The notes under the pieces were generated by a model that had not been told where the DNA came from, did not search any database, and saw only the letters and a program-made list of their open reading frames with translations. Positions 46,169 to 55,123 of a DNA stretch of 64,000 nucleotides are shown piece by piece. How positions within the stretch are numbered: position 1 is the first letter of the stretch; every line of letters starts with the position of its first letter. The stretch is taken from positions 4,562,501-4,626,500 of the forward strand of contig NZ_CP031963.1 in the NCBI RefSeq assembly GCF_003443675.1. Reading direction: 5' to 3'. Source of the DNA: Aquimarina sp. BL5. GTDB lineage: Bacteria; Bacteroidota; Bacteroidia; Flavobacteriales; Flavobacteriaceae. The translations under genes and the position numbers were made by a program.

Positions 46169-46690
46169 CTATTTCCTTTCTGCATAAATGATATAATATC
46201 TAGGAGTAAAATATCTAAGTAAAGGTCTGAAGCCAATTTTTTTAATTGGATGTGTCCATTTCTTTCTAGCTTTTATCTCCCAACCTGCTTTTTCTAGTAA
46301 CCAATCAAACTGCCAATCTTCGAATTCATGATAGTGACGATCCCAAGGATCTGTTTTACTTCTATATGCAGGAGAAAACCATAATTTCAACGGAATGGAA
46401 GCTACTATTTTGTTTGCTTTAATATCACGTAATACGTTAAAAGGTGCGATAAGATGTTCAAAAATTTCGAAAGCCGTTACAACTTCTGCTTCACTTGTTT
46501 TTACAGCTTCAGTTTCTACATCAAGATCTTCTCCAGAAGTATTACCTACGGAGTATCCTTCTTTTTCCATAAACTCCACAAAAGGATTATGGACACCAAG
46601 GTCTAGTATAGTTGCAGGAGCAGAAACGTGTTCTCTTAAGAACTCTAATGTTTCTTTATATCGTTTGTGAGGAAACGTTCCTTCGTACAT
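46169..46690 (-). CDS. SAM-dependent methyltransferase domain protein
   Basis: This 173-residue class I methyltransferase-like protein has a shortened SAM motif, ATILDLGVHNPFVEFMEKEG, near 27-46. EVVTAFEIFEHLIAPFNVLRDI near 73 corresponds to the post-II region of methyltransferase-11/23 proteins. WDRHYHEFEDWQFDWLLEKAG near 117 is a common ending block. The glycine-rich loop is weak (DLGVHNP rather than DxGxGxG), so activity is uncertain. It forms an operon with the glycosyltransferase. Confidence 0.82.
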   Translation of the reverse strand: MYEGTFPHKRYKETLEFLREHVSAPATILDLGVHNPFVEFMEKEGYSVGNTSGEDLDVETEAVKTSEAEVVTAFEIFEHLIAPFNVLRDIKANKIVASIPLKLWFSPAYRSKTDPWDRHYHEFEDWQFDWLLEKAGWEIKARKKWTHPIKKIGFRPLLRYFTPRYYIIYAERK

Positions 46691-46735
46691 ATTAATTTTA
46701 ACTTTTCTTAATTAAAGACAAAATTACTCTAAACA

Positions 46736-46767
46736 AAAAAGGATACCATAAATATAGTATCCTTTTT
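46736..46767 (-). terminator. Rho-independent terminator
   Basis: A perfect 11-bp stem (AAAAAGGATAC 46736-46746 with 46757-46767) has A/T tails on both strands. It lies just past the stop of the decayed frame (46770) and upstream of the methyltransferase start. Confidence 0.8.
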
Positions 46768-46769
46768 AT

Positions 46770-46970
46770 TTATTTTTTTAAAAGCCTAATTACATTCGTT
46801 TGTATATTCATATCTGTGTTTAGCAAATTCTGACACTTGATTTTATCTCCGTACTTTTCAATCATAGTAGGAGAATCTCCAAAGAATTATTTAAATTCTT
46901 CTTCCTAATTTTTTAAATCTTGAGCTTTTTTTAATTGCTGAAAATATAAAGCTTCTTTTTTAAATGCTAA
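46770..46970 (-). pseudogene. Decayed coding remnant
   Basis: On the minus strand one frame reads about 65 codons of protein-like sequence, including EALYFQQLKKAQDLKN near its start, FFGDSPTMIEKYGDKIKCQN and NIQTNVIRLLKK at its end. Two internal stops interrupt it (TAG after KN, TAA after EEEFK). The final stop sits 3 nt from a terminator, as for a real gene. Its 5' side runs into 11-bp tandem repeats that break the frame. I cannot name the ancestor; a non-coding origin is possible. Confidence 0.4.
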
Positions 46971-47003
46971 TTAAATGCTAATTAAATGCTAATTAAATGC
47001 TAA
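46960..47003. repeat. Four perfect tandem copies of an 11-bp unit
   Basis: The unit TTAAATGCTAA is repeated four times without change (46960-47003). Because 11 is not a multiple of three, each copy shifts frame. It lies at the 5' edge of the decayed frame. Confidence 0.9.
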
Positions 47004-47057
47004 GATAAAGCCGTGTATTTTTGATTTATGCCGAATTACGTGCTACTTGTGACCCGT

Positions 47058-48116
47058 TCAATATTGATATAAAAAAGCATTAATATTCATGCCAGCACCA
47101 ACACTGGCAAATAATAATATGTCTCCTGGCTGAATATATTGATTTGCTATTTTTCCTTTTAATATTAAATCAAATAGTGTAGGAATAGTAGCCACGCTAC
47201 TATTTCCTAGTTTTTGTATGCTCATAGGCATGATACCATCAGGAGCTTCCTGCTCATACAATTCATAGAATCTTTTTACGATGGCTTCATCCATTTTTTC
47301 ATTCGCTTGATGTATGAGAATTTTTTTAACTTGAGAAATATCAATATTCGCTTGATCCAAACATCTTTTCATTGCCTTGGGCACATTGGTTAAAGCGAAT
47401 TCATATATTTTACGGCCATACATTTTAATGTATTTTGTAGTATCGTTTGAGGTAGCATCATAGGTGCTTCCGAAGTATAAAAAATTAGCCTCTTCATAGG
47501 TGTGAGAGGCACTTGCAGAGGATATAATTCCTCCTGTGTTTTCTGTAATTTCCATAATAGAAGCTCCCGATCCGTCTGAATAAATCATAGAATCTCGATC
47601 GTGCTTATCAATAACACGAGATAAGGTTTCTGCACCGATTATCAAACATTTTTTTGCCATACCACTTTTTATAAAAGAAACTGCTTGTATAATTCCTTCT
47701 ATCCAACCAGGACAACCAAATAGTACATCATAGGCGACACAATATGGATTCTTTATTTTTAAAAGATGCTTTACTCTGGCAGCAAGACTAGGTACGGTAT
47801 CGGCTTGTGATGAATTTTTAGTAACATCTCCGAAGTTGTGAGCAACAATAATATAATCTAAGGTTTCTGCATCAATACCTGAATCGGTAATGGCTTTTTC
47901 GGCAGAAAGAAAAGCAATATCCGAGGTGTTTAATGCTGAAGAAGCATATCTACGCTCTTCAATACCAGTAATTTTTTTGAATTTGTCTATAACAACAGGG
48001 GATGAATGTCTGATTTGACTACCATCCGTATTGAGAAATTGATGATTTTCAAAATCCACGTTTTGTATGATTTCTGTAGGAATATAGCTTCCTGTACCTG
48101 TTATTTTGATATTCAT
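47058..48116 (-). CDS. 3-oxoacyl-ACP synthase III family protein
   Basis: This 352-residue FabH-like ketosynthase condenses an acyl-CoA starter with malonyl-ACP. The Cys-His-Asn triad is intact: Cys135 (LFGCPGW), His269 (IHQANEK) and Asn305 (LGNSSVAT). I start at ATG 48116 (MNIKITGTGSYIP); the longer frame adds a basic segment not seen in the family. It is not next to fatty-acid genes, so it is likely a specialised ketosynthase for a secondary lipid, pigment or starter unit rather than housekeeping FabH. That is inference from context. Confidence 0.9.
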   Translation of the reverse strand: MNIKITGTGSYIPTEIIQNVDFENHQFLNTDGSQIRHSSPVVIDKFKKITGIEERRYASSALNTSDIAFLSAEKAITDSGIDAETLDYIIVAHNFGDVTKNSSQADTVPSLAARVKHLLKIKNPYCVAYDVLFGCPGWIEGIIQAVSFIKSGMAKKCLIIGAETLSRVIDKHDRDSMIYSDGSGASIMEITENTGGIISSASASHTYEEANFLYFGSTYDATSNDTTKYIKMYGRKIYEFALTNVPKAMKRCLDQANIDISQVKKILIHQANEKMDEAIVKRFYELYEQEAPDGIMPMSIQKLGNSSVATIPTLFDLILKGKIANQYIQPGDILLFASVGAGMNINAFLYQY

Positions 48117-48237
48117 CTTCCCTTTTCTTTTTTTGTAGAAGAGAAGGTAGCTATTAAAAACCACTTTATTATGCTTGCATAATAAAATTTACGATGGCTA
48201 AGCTTTTATAATTACTATAGAATGTAGTAAAGGCGGA

Positions 48238-48624
48238 TTAATTTTGTTTAGTTTTTAACTGTATTACAGTAGCGATGGATAATGCTCGTGTTTTCATTAA
48301 TTCCGCTTTGACTCCTCTAAAGTTACTGTCTACTGTTGTAGTAAATACTCCTAACCAGGTATCAAAATGGATTTTTTCTATAATCTTTTTTTGATGCAGA
48401 TTCTGGTGAATTAGTAATACATTCTTTTTGTAATTGCCTGTATAAAATAGTTGTTGCTCCCAGAAATCAGTAATATGTGGAATATGATCTTCTAGATTGA
48501 TTTGGGCTATTTCGGTAAAAAACAAACCAATGGTAGGATCTTTCAATGCTTTTTTATAAAACGCCCACATCAGAAACTCAATATCCTCACGGCTAGTTAT
48601 ATCTTTTAAATTATCCTTGTCCAA
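48238..48624 (-). CDS. Group III truncated haemoglobin
   Basis: This 128-residue 2-on-2 globin should bind haem and a diatomic gas. Residues 15-65 carry DIEFLMWAFYKKALKDPTIG and ITDFWEQQLFYTGNY, typical of the group III (trHbP) family. The proximal His is most likely in the LIHQNLHQKK to HFDTWLGVF region (about 71-90). It may detoxify NO or O2. It lies about 120 nt upstream of the ketosynthase gene on the same strand. Confidence 0.85.
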   Translation of the reverse strand: MDKDNLKDITSREDIEFLMWAFYKKALKDPTIGLFFTEIAQINLEDHIPHITDFWEQQLFYTGNYKKNVLLIHQNLHQKKIIEKIHFDTWLGVFTTTVDSNFRGVKAELMKTRALSIATVIQLKTKQN

Positions 48625-48695
48625 AAATACCTTGATTTACATTAATGTATAGATGCAAAATTACAAGGTATTCGGACAAGTACTTTGGTTTTGGG

Positions 48696-48962
48696 CTATA
48701 ATTTTTGTTTAGAGACAATAAGGTCTCGTAATTCTTGCTGTTTTTCTTTCTCAATCATTTTTTGATGGGCATAGGCAAAAATTGCATTTTCTACAACCTC
48801 ATTTTCTCTTTCTCCTGATAGAATGTAGGAAATACTTGTTTTGGAATATGATTTTTTATTGGGGCTTAAAATCTTGTTCTGGTTTAAGTAAGCTTGTATT
48901 TTTTTTACGTGCTTACTTCCTATGACCTTTAAGATCGCAGTACGTTCTTCAGGTGTGATCAT
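48696..48962 (-). CDS. Small HTH-like protein
   Basis: This 88-residue protein is basic in the middle and has TAILKVIGSKHVKKIQAYLN, then KKSYSKTSISYILSGEREN near 36-54. That wording resembles the DNA-binding helix pair of small flavobacterial regulators. I cannot place it in a named family. It is divergent from the XRE-like gene across about 110 bp of AT-rich sequence. Confidence 0.65.
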   Translation of the reverse strand: MITPEERTAILKVIGSKHVKKIQAYLNQNKILSPNKKSYSKTSISYILSGERENEVVENAIFAYAHQKMIEKEKQQELRDLIVSKQKL

Positions 48963-49073
48963 AAATAAGTTGGCTAATGTTGTTGGTATAAGTATCTTTG
49001 TGAATGTAATGTTATCGTTTTGTTATACAATATTATATAAAATATTGGATATACACAAATAATAGTCAATATT

Positions 49074-49442
49074 TTGGATAAAAAAGATAAAATTTTAGAT
49101 AGAGTTATTGTTTTTGCAGCCCATTTAGGAATTAGTCTTAGAAGTTTTAGCCTTTCCATTGGGGCGAGTGCAGGGTATTTGCATAGACTGCAATCGGCTA
49201 ATAGTAATATTGGAGGTGACTTTATAGAAAAGGTTATACAATTGTATACAGAGATTAATCCTACATGGTTGGTCACCGGAGAGGGAAATATGCTTAAGGA
49301 AGGTCATCTTGTAGAAGAATCTGAGACAGTTTATGGCAAAAAGGATTACTTCAAACAAGCTTTGCTCCGATACCTAGATGATCAAGATATCAGAGATAAA
49401 CTCGCAGAAATAAAAAAGAAAGAGGAACTCGACATAGATTGA
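49074..49442 (+). CDS. XRE-like helix-turn-helix regulator
   Basis: This 122-residue protein has a phage-repressor-type HTH (about 12-60). LGISLRSFSLSIGASAGYLH is followed by an IGGDFIEKVIQLYTEINPTWLVTGEGNML block, the usual Bacteroidota XRE ending where WLVTGEG is conserved. The C-terminal 45 residues are charged and helical. No ATG is near, so I use the TTG at 49074; ATT or ATA upstream are alternatives. With the divergent HTH gene it forms a small regulatory pair of unknown target. Confidence 0.8.
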   Translation: MDKKDKILDRVIVFAAHLGISLRSFSLSIGASAGYLHRLQSANSNIGGDFIEKVIQLYTEINPTWLVTGEGNMLKEGHLVEESETVYGKKDYFKQALLRYLDDQDIRDKLAEIKKKEELDID

Positions 49443-49468
49443 ATTCCTCTCACTCATTTCTCAAAATA

Positions 49469-49825
49469 TCATAATATTTCTTTAGCACCAGCGGCAGCTT
49501 CAAGATTTACTTTTACCACTGCTATACTGTTAAGAAATTTCTTTCCATCTTTTCGTTTAATGGTAATATGCGTTTTTCCTTCAGTCGCTTGTTTATCAGT
49601 GACCACTACTTTTGTGCCTTGTAATTTTTTGAAATTAGTAGTACCTCCCTTTTTGATGATAAAATTCAGACGTGGAAAGAAAATGTGTTGATAGACTTGT
49701 CCCGAAGGCGCTCCTAAGGTAAGAACATCACCAATGGCTATAGTGTCTGGAGACAAAAGTTTGGAATCTTGTGCATTCATCGTAACTATCGATAAAAATG
49801 TAATAAATAATAATAGATTTCTCAT
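49469..49825 (-). CDS. Secreted protein of unknown function
   Basis: This 118-residue protein has a signal peptide (MRNLLLFITFLSIVTMNAQ) and a small beta-rich domain with GDVLTLGAPSGQVYQHIFFP. I do not recognise the family. It converges with the XRE-like gene and is divergent from the exporter operon. A periplasmic or outer-membrane-associated location is likely. Confidence 0.72.
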   Translation of the reverse strand: MRNLLLFITFLSIVTMNAQDSKLLSPDTIAIGDVLTLGAPSGQVYQHIFFPRLNFIIKKGGTTNFKKLQGTKVVVTDKQATEGKTHITIKRKDGKKFLNSIAVVKVNLEAAAGAKEIL

Positions 49826-49943
49826 GGCTGTATAGTTTAATATTGTTGTTATGCATTCCTAAAATACCAATATTTGATTAACAATAAAACATAAAATTTG
49901 GTTAAATAATAGTTAATGTATTAATTATTGATAGTATTACTAT

Positions 49944-49951
49944 TAATTTTG
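49944..49951 (+). promoter_or_regulatory. Putative -7 element of the exporter operon
   Basis: TAATTTTG matches TAnnTTTG and lies 18 nt before the TetR ATG at 49970. Confidence 0.45.
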
Positions 49952-49969
49952 AGGCAAATAGTTTTATTT

Positions 49970-50656
49970 ATGAAATACATACTTCAAGACTTAAAGGTTA
50001 ATATCAATAATAACATATACCTTAAGGATCCAGAATCTTCGGCTTTAGGGAAAAAAATTGTTGAGTTTAGTATTCTATTAATTGATGAGATTGGTTTTGA
50101 TAGTTTCACTTTTAAAAAGTTGGGAGTGAAAATAGGATCAAATGAAAGCTCGATTTATCGATATTTCGAAAACAAACATAAACTACTCTTATATCTTACT
50201 TCTTGGTATTGGGGATGGTTAGAGTATCAATTGGTATTTACCACAAATAGTATTTCTGATTCCAAAGAAAAACTAACGAAGGCTGTAGAGATTATCACTC
50301 AGACAACAAAAGAAGATTCTTCGTTTTCGCATATTAATGAAATTCTGCTTAACAAGATTGTCATTAATGAATATTCTAAATCATATTTAACCAAGGAAGT
50401 TGATAGTGAGAATAAAGATGGATACTTTTCTATATATAAAAGATTGGTAAATCGAATCAAGGATATGATTACAGAAGTAGATGGTGATTATAAATATCCT
50501 ACTAGTCTAGCTAGTACTGTTACCGAAGGTGCTTTGCACCAGCATTTTTTAAAGGATCATTTTTCTTCATTAACCGATTGTGATGAGAATGTCACACCCA
50601 CAACATACTTTATTAACCTAGTATTTAATTCTTTAAATAACCAAAAGAATGGCTAA
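49970..50656 (+). CDS. TetR/AcrR regulator of the exporter operon
   Basis: This 228-residue regulator has an N-terminal HTH (about 22-70) containing FTFKKLGVKIGSNESSIYRY and FENKHKLLLYLTSWYWGW. The rest is a helical ligand domain with no recognised specificity. I start at ATG 49970; the earlier TTG adds a hydrophobic stretch that overlaps the promoter. Its stop overlaps the ABC transporter start by eight bases, so it is translationally coupled to TetR - ABC - HlyD - TolC. Confidence 0.88.
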   Translation: MKYILQDLKVNINNNIYLKDPESSALGKKIVEFSILLIDEIGFDSFTFKKLGVKIGSNESSIYRYFENKHKLLLYLTSWYWGWLEYQLVFTTNSISDSKEKLTKAVEIITQTTKEDSSFSHINEILLNKIVINEYSKSYLTKEVDSENKDGYFSIYKRLVNRIKDMITEVDGDYKYPTSLASTVTEGALHQHFLKDHFSSLTDCDENVTPTTYFINLVFNSLNNQKNG

Positions 50657-52316
50657 AAACATATTGACTGCTTGGCAGCGTCTAATGGGACTCTTAAAAC
50701 TGGATAAGAGAGATATCCTCCAAATTTTTTATTATGCAATTTTTGCTGGATTAGTAAGTTTGTCACTTCCTTTAGGAATACAAGCGATTATCAATTTACT
50801 TCAGGGGGCTCAGGTTAGTACTTCTTGGGTGATTCTGGTGATTTTAGTTACTGCAGGTGTGTTATTTGTAGGGATACTTCAGTTTATGCAAATCAGAATT
50901 ATTGAAAATGTACAGCAGAAGATTTTTACCAGAGCTTCCTTTGAGTTTACCTATCGATTTCCTAAAATCAAAATGAGTGAGCTACGTAATTATTATCCAC
51001 CAGAGCTTGCTAATCGTTTTTTTGATACGCTAACAATTCAAAAGGGATTATCCAAAATACTAGTGGATTTCCCTACAGCATTGGTGCAAATCATTTTTGG
51101 ACTCTTACTACTATCTTTCTACCATCCATTCTTTATCATTTATGGTTTGTTGTTATTGGTGTTAATTTATATTGTTTTTAAGTATACAGCAACCAAGGGA
51201 TTAGAAACAAGTTTGAGCGAATCCAAAAGTAAATACAAAGTAGCGCATTGGATTCAGGAAGTTGCTCGTTCTATAGTAAGCTTTAAACTATCAGGAAGAA
51301 CTAGCCTGGCACTAAATAAGAATGATACATTGGTAGCTGATTATCTAGATTCTAGAGAGAGTCATTTTAGGATATTAGTAATACAATTTATCCAGATGAT
51401 TGGTTTTAAGGTACTGGTAACAGCAGGGCTTTTATTAATTGGTGGAGTACTAGTTTTAAATCAGCAAATGAATATCGGTCAGTTTGTAGCGGCAGAGATC
51501 ATCATTTTATTAGTGATCAGTTCTGTAGAAAAACTAATTGTAGGATTGGAGTCTTTTTATGACGTACTAACTTCTCTAGAAAAAATAGGACAGGTAGTCG
51601 ATAAGGAACTAGAACCACAAGAAGGAGAAAAACCTTTCAAAGAAGATGAAGGATTTGTGATAGAGCTAGATCAAGTCTCTTATGCGGTTCCGGATAGAGA
51701 TAAAAAAATCATAGATAATATCTCTCTTAATATTTCAGAGACTTGTACCATATTGATACAAGGATCTAATGGTTCTGGTAAGACAACACTTTTGCGATTG
51801 ATGGCTGGTTTGATAGAGCCGGATAGCGGTAGTATTTATATTAATAATGTATCACTAAAAGGAGTAAACCTTAATTACTACAGAGGGTATTTAGGACAGT
51901 CACTAACAGAAGAATCCCCTTTCGAAGGGACGATTATAGAGAATATCACTTTCGGAGATAAAAGTATCACTAGTGATCAGGTGTATTGGGCACTAGAGAA
52001 AGTAGGATTACTCCAATTTGTTAAGGAACAACCAAAGGGATTACTAACGATGTTATATCCAGAGGGAAGACAAATTCCATATACCATTGCTAAAAAGATT
52101 GTTTTGGCTCGTGGAATTGTTAGAAAACCAAAACTACTGATTCTTAAAGATCCATTAGATCAATTTAATGGGGCAGAAGCTACCAGAATTATGGATTTTC
52201 TGGCGCATCCCGATAACCCTTGGGCATTAGTTGTAGTGAGTGAGAATAATAAATGGACATCACGCTGCGGTAGAATTATTACAATGGATAACGGAAAAAT
52301 AGTAAGCGAAAAATAG
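50649..52316 (+). CDS. ABC exporter with degenerate ATPase motifs
   Basis: This 555-residue half-transporter has about six helices (1-300) and a nucleotide-binding domain (about 330-555), as in type I secretion exporters, but no C39 peptidase domain. Walker A is intact (GSNGSGKTT, 372-380). The other motifs are not: where LSGGQ should be it reads IPYTI (476-480), the Walker B aspartate and catalytic Glu are Lys500 and Asp501 (LLILKDPLDQF), and the switch His is Glu532 (VVVSENNK). Such a site should bind ATP but hydrolyse it poorly. The frame is intact, so this is not decay. HlyD and TolC partners follow directly. Confidence 0.88.
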   Translation: MAKNILTAWQRLMGLLKLDKRDILQIFYYAIFAGLVSLSLPLGIQAIINLLQGAQVSTSWVILVILVTAGVLFVGILQFMQIRIIENVQQKIFTRASFEFTYRFPKIKMSELRNYYPPELANRFFDTLTIQKGLSKILVDFPTALVQIIFGLLLLSFYHPFFIIYGLLLLVLIYIVFKYTATKGLETSLSESKSKYKVAHWIQEVARSIVSFKLSGRTSLALNKNDTLVADYLDSRESHFRILVIQFIQMIGFKVLVTAGLLLIGGVLVLNQQMNIGQFVAAEIIILLVISSVEKLIVGLESFYDVLTSLEKIGQVVDKELEPQEGEKPFKEDEGFVIELDQVSYAVPDRDKKIIDNISLNISETCTILIQGSNGSGKTTLLRLMAGLIEPDSGSIYINNVSLKGVNLNYYRGYLGQSLTEESPFEGTIIENITFGDKSITSDQVYWALEKVGLLQFVKEQPKGLLTMLYPEGRQIPYTIAKKIVLARGIVRKPKLLILKDPLDQFNGAEATRIMDFLAHPDNPWALVVVSENNKWTSRCGRIITMDNGKIVSEK

Positions 52317-52321
52317 AAGAT

Positions 52322-53677
52322 ATGCTAAATATTTCAAATAACAAGCTAAACAAAACTGTGGATATTTTAGGATATAAAGCGTCACAGAAGGTATTTGGTA
52401 AGGAGCATTATAAATACTTTAACCGGTTTTTATTAACATTTACCATCATTGTTTTTATCATATTGTTTTTTCCCTGGACTCAGAATATTACGGGTAATGG
52501 TTTTGTTACCACACTAACACCAGGTCAGCGACCACAGACGATTCAGTCACCAATACCAGGAAGAATAGAAGAATGGTATGTTCAGGAAGGAGATTATGTG
52601 AAACAAGGAGATACGATCCTACGAATCTCTGAGATTAAAAACGAATATTTTGATCCTAATCTAGTAGCAAGAACAGGGCAACAGATCAAAGCAAAATCGA
52701 TGTCAGTTACTTCCTATGAAGAAAAGGTAAAAGCGCTTGGCAATCAAGCAAATGCTTTGGTGCAGGAACGAGTGTTAAAATTGAAGCAAGCCAATAACAA
52801 ATTATTACAATCTAAATTAAAAGTAAAGAGTGATAGTATTGATCTGCAAGCAGCTAATACTAATATTCGTATTGCCGAGCGACAATATGATCGTACGCTT
52901 AAGTTAGAAAAAGAAGGGCTCAAATCACTGACGGATGTAGAAACAAAACGATTGAAGCTACAAGAGACGCAAGCCAAGCTAATATCACAAGAAAACAAAT
53001 TATTGGCTAGTAAAAATAATGTGATCAATGCACAGATAGAGATGAACCGGATTCAGGCTGAGTATGCAGAGAAAATTTCAAAGTCTCAAAGCGATCGGTT
53101 TACTGCACAATCTGGTCAGTTTGATGCAGAAGCACAGGTAACCAAGTTAGAGAATGAATATACCAATTATGAGATGCGAAACGATTTGTATTACATCAGA
53201 GCACCACAAAACGGGTATATCAATAAAGCAATCCAGTCTGGTATAGGAGAAACCTTTAAAGAGGGAGATCAATTAGTAGGGATTATGCCATCAGAGTATG
53301 ATATGGCGGTAGAAACATTCGTAAGGCCTATAGATTTACCTTTGGTACATATTGGAGAAGAGGTAAGAGTACAATTTGATGGATGGCCAGCAATCATATT
53401 TAGTGGTTGGCCTAACGTGTCCTACGGAACCTACGGAGGAAAAGTAGTTGCAGTAGAAACATTTATTAGTGATAATGGAAAATATAGAGTATTAATATCC
53501 CCAGATCCTAATGATCACAAATGGCCAGAAGGAGTACGGGTAGGATCAGGAGCATATACTATTGCATTATTAGAGGATGTGCCGATCTGGTTCGAATTAT
53601 GGCGACAGTTAAACGGTTTCCCACCTAATTATTACCAACCAGAAGGTAAAGTAGCAACTACCAAAAAGAAAAAATAA
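52322..53677 (+). CDS. HlyD-family periplasmic adaptor
   Basis: This 451-residue membrane fusion protein has one transmembrane helix near 40-58 (FLLTFTIIVFIILFFPW). Biotinyl/lipoyl-like half-motifs surround a long coiled coil (about 115-280); the first is IPGRIEEWYVQEGDYVKQGD near 82 and the second YIRAPQNGYINKAI near 298. It bridges the inner-membrane ABC protein to TolC. Spacing of five and three bases to its neighbours shows one operon. The cargo is not known. Confidence 0.92.
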   Translation: MLNISNNKLNKTVDILGYKASQKVFGKEHYKYFNRFLLTFTIIVFIILFFPWTQNITGNGFVTTLTPGQRPQTIQSPIPGRIEEWYVQEGDYVKQGDTILRISEIKNEYFDPNLVARTGQQIKAKSMSVTSYEEKVKALGNQANALVQERVLKLKQANNKLLQSKLKVKSDSIDLQAANTNIRIAERQYDRTLKLEKEGLKSLTDVETKRLKLQETQAKLISQENKLLASKNNVINAQIEMNRIQAEYAEKISKSQSDRFTAQSGQFDAEAQVTKLENEYTNYEMRNDLYYIRAPQNGYINKAIQSGIGETFKEGDQLVGIMPSEYDMAVETFVRPIDLPLVHIGEEVRVQFDGWPAIIFSGWPNVSYGTYGGKVVAVETFISDNGKYRVLISPDPNDHKWPEGVRVGSGAYTIALLEDVPIWFELWRQLNGFPPNYYQPEGKVATTKKKK

Positions 53678-53680
53678 TCT

Positions 53681-55084
53681 ATGAACAAATACTTGTTGTA
53701 CAGTTTTCTTTTTTTGACCACGGTGCTATATGCACAGGAAGAAGATACCATTACGCTTAACTTTAAAGAGTATCTGGGTTTTGTAAAAAAACATCATCCA
53801 GTTGCCAAACAAGCGGAATTGAATATAAGTGTTGGAGAAGCGAATTTACTGAAATCCAGAGGTGGTTTTGATCCTAAAATTGAAGTAGATTATGATCGTA
53901 AAAAGTTTAAAGGAGACGAATATTATGATTTACTGAATGCTACATTCAAAGTGCCGACTTGGTATGGAATCGAGTTGAAAGCTAATTTCGAGCAGAATGA
54001 AGGAGTTTTTCTTAATGAAGAAAGAACAGTGCCTGATGATGGATTATATAGTGCCGGAATATCAGTACCAATTGCACAAGGATTATTAATTAACGATCGT
54101 ATGGCATCGTTAAGAAAAGCTAGATTGTTCAGAGAACAAACCAAGGCTGATCGTGATCTTTTGGTCAATGAGATTCTATATGATGCATCTTTAGCTTATT
54201 TTGATTGGTTAGAAGCATTTAATGAAAAAGAGATCTATCAGAATTTTTTAACCAATGCCAGGATGCGTTTCGAAGGTGTAAAAAAGAGCGCCTTAGCTGG
54301 AGATAAAGCGATCATTGATACTGTAGAAGCTAAAATCACAGTACAAAACCGTCAATTAAGTTTAGAACAAGCAAAGGTAAAACTAATGAAATCCACCTTA
54401 GATCTTTCTAATTATCTATGGATCGGAAATAATATTCCGGTAGAGTTGCAGCCTAATGTGATACCGGATAATCAGGTGGATGAAGTTATTGATAAGACAT
54501 TACAGATACAACAAGCATTATTGACAGATGTAGACCTGGTAAACCATCCTAAACTAAGATCATTAAATTATAAGATCGAAGGATTAGAAATAGATCGTAG
54601 ACTTAAAGCGAATAAACTGCTACCTAAAATTAATCTAGAATACAATTTTATAACAGCTTCACCAGAAGTAGCTAACTCCTTTAATACTGCAGACTATAAG
54701 GGAGGTGTCACTTTTCAGTTTCCATTGTTTTTACGAAAAGAACGTGGAGCGGTAAAATTAGCCAAGTATAAAATACAGGATAGCCAGTATGAATTAGCAA
54801 GCGTACAACTACAGATAGAAAATAAAGTAAATGCGATCTATAACGAGTTAGAATCCTTTAAAACTCAAAATGGTTTAATCGCCAATATTGTAAATGATTA
54901 TACCACCTTATTAAAAGCAGAAGAACGCAAGTTTAGTTTTGGGGAGAGTTCTTTGTTCTTGATCAATTCTCGAGAAAGTAAATTGATTGATGCAGAGCTA
55001 AAAAGTAACAAATTACAGAACAAGTATTTTAGTACTAAAGCGAAGTTGTTTAAGAACCTAGCCGTCAATCCAGAGAACCTGTAG
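53681..55084 (+). CDS. TolC-family outer membrane protein
   Basis: This 467-residue outer-membrane channel has a signal peptide (MNKYLLYSFLFLTTVLYAQ) and long helices with beta-barrel inserts, including GGVTFQFPLFLRKERGAVKL near 346. It completes the TetR - ABC - HlyD - TolC tripartite exporter and ends the operon. A REP-like block follows. Confidence 0.9.
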   Translation: MNKYLLYSFLFLTTVLYAQEEDTITLNFKEYLGFVKKHHPVAKQAELNISVGEANLLKSRGGFDPKIEVDYDRKKFKGDEYYDLLNATFKVPTWYGIELKANFEQNEGVFLNEERTVPDDGLYSAGISVPIAQGLLINDRMASLRKARLFREQTKADRDLLVNEILYDASLAYFDWLEAFNEKEIYQNFLTNARMRFEGVKKSALAGDKAIIDTVEAKITVQNRQLSLEQAKVKLMKSTLDLSNYLWIGNNIPVELQPNVIPDNQVDEVIDKTLQIQQALLTDVDLVNHPKLRSLNYKIEGLEIDRRLKANKLLPKINLEYNFITASPEVANSFNTADYKGGVTFQFPLFLRKERGAVKLAKYKIQDSQYELASVQLQIENKVNAIYNELESFKTQNGLIANIVNDYTTLLKAEERKFSFGESSLFLINSRESKLIDAELKSNKLQNKYFSTKAKLFKNLAVNPENL

Positions 55085-55123
55085 TAGTTTAATACATTGT
55101 TTTTAAAGAAAGAGACTTCGAGA

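Noticed and set aside
46960..47003. Short tandem repeat as a CRISPR array
   Set aside because: The 11-bp units are adjacent with no spacers. No CRISPR array or cas gene is visible anywhere in the window.
50649..55084. Exporter operon as the secretion system for the double-glycine peptides
   Set aside because: The ABC protein has no C39 peptidase domain, which is needed to cut GG leaders, and the peptide genes are not close.
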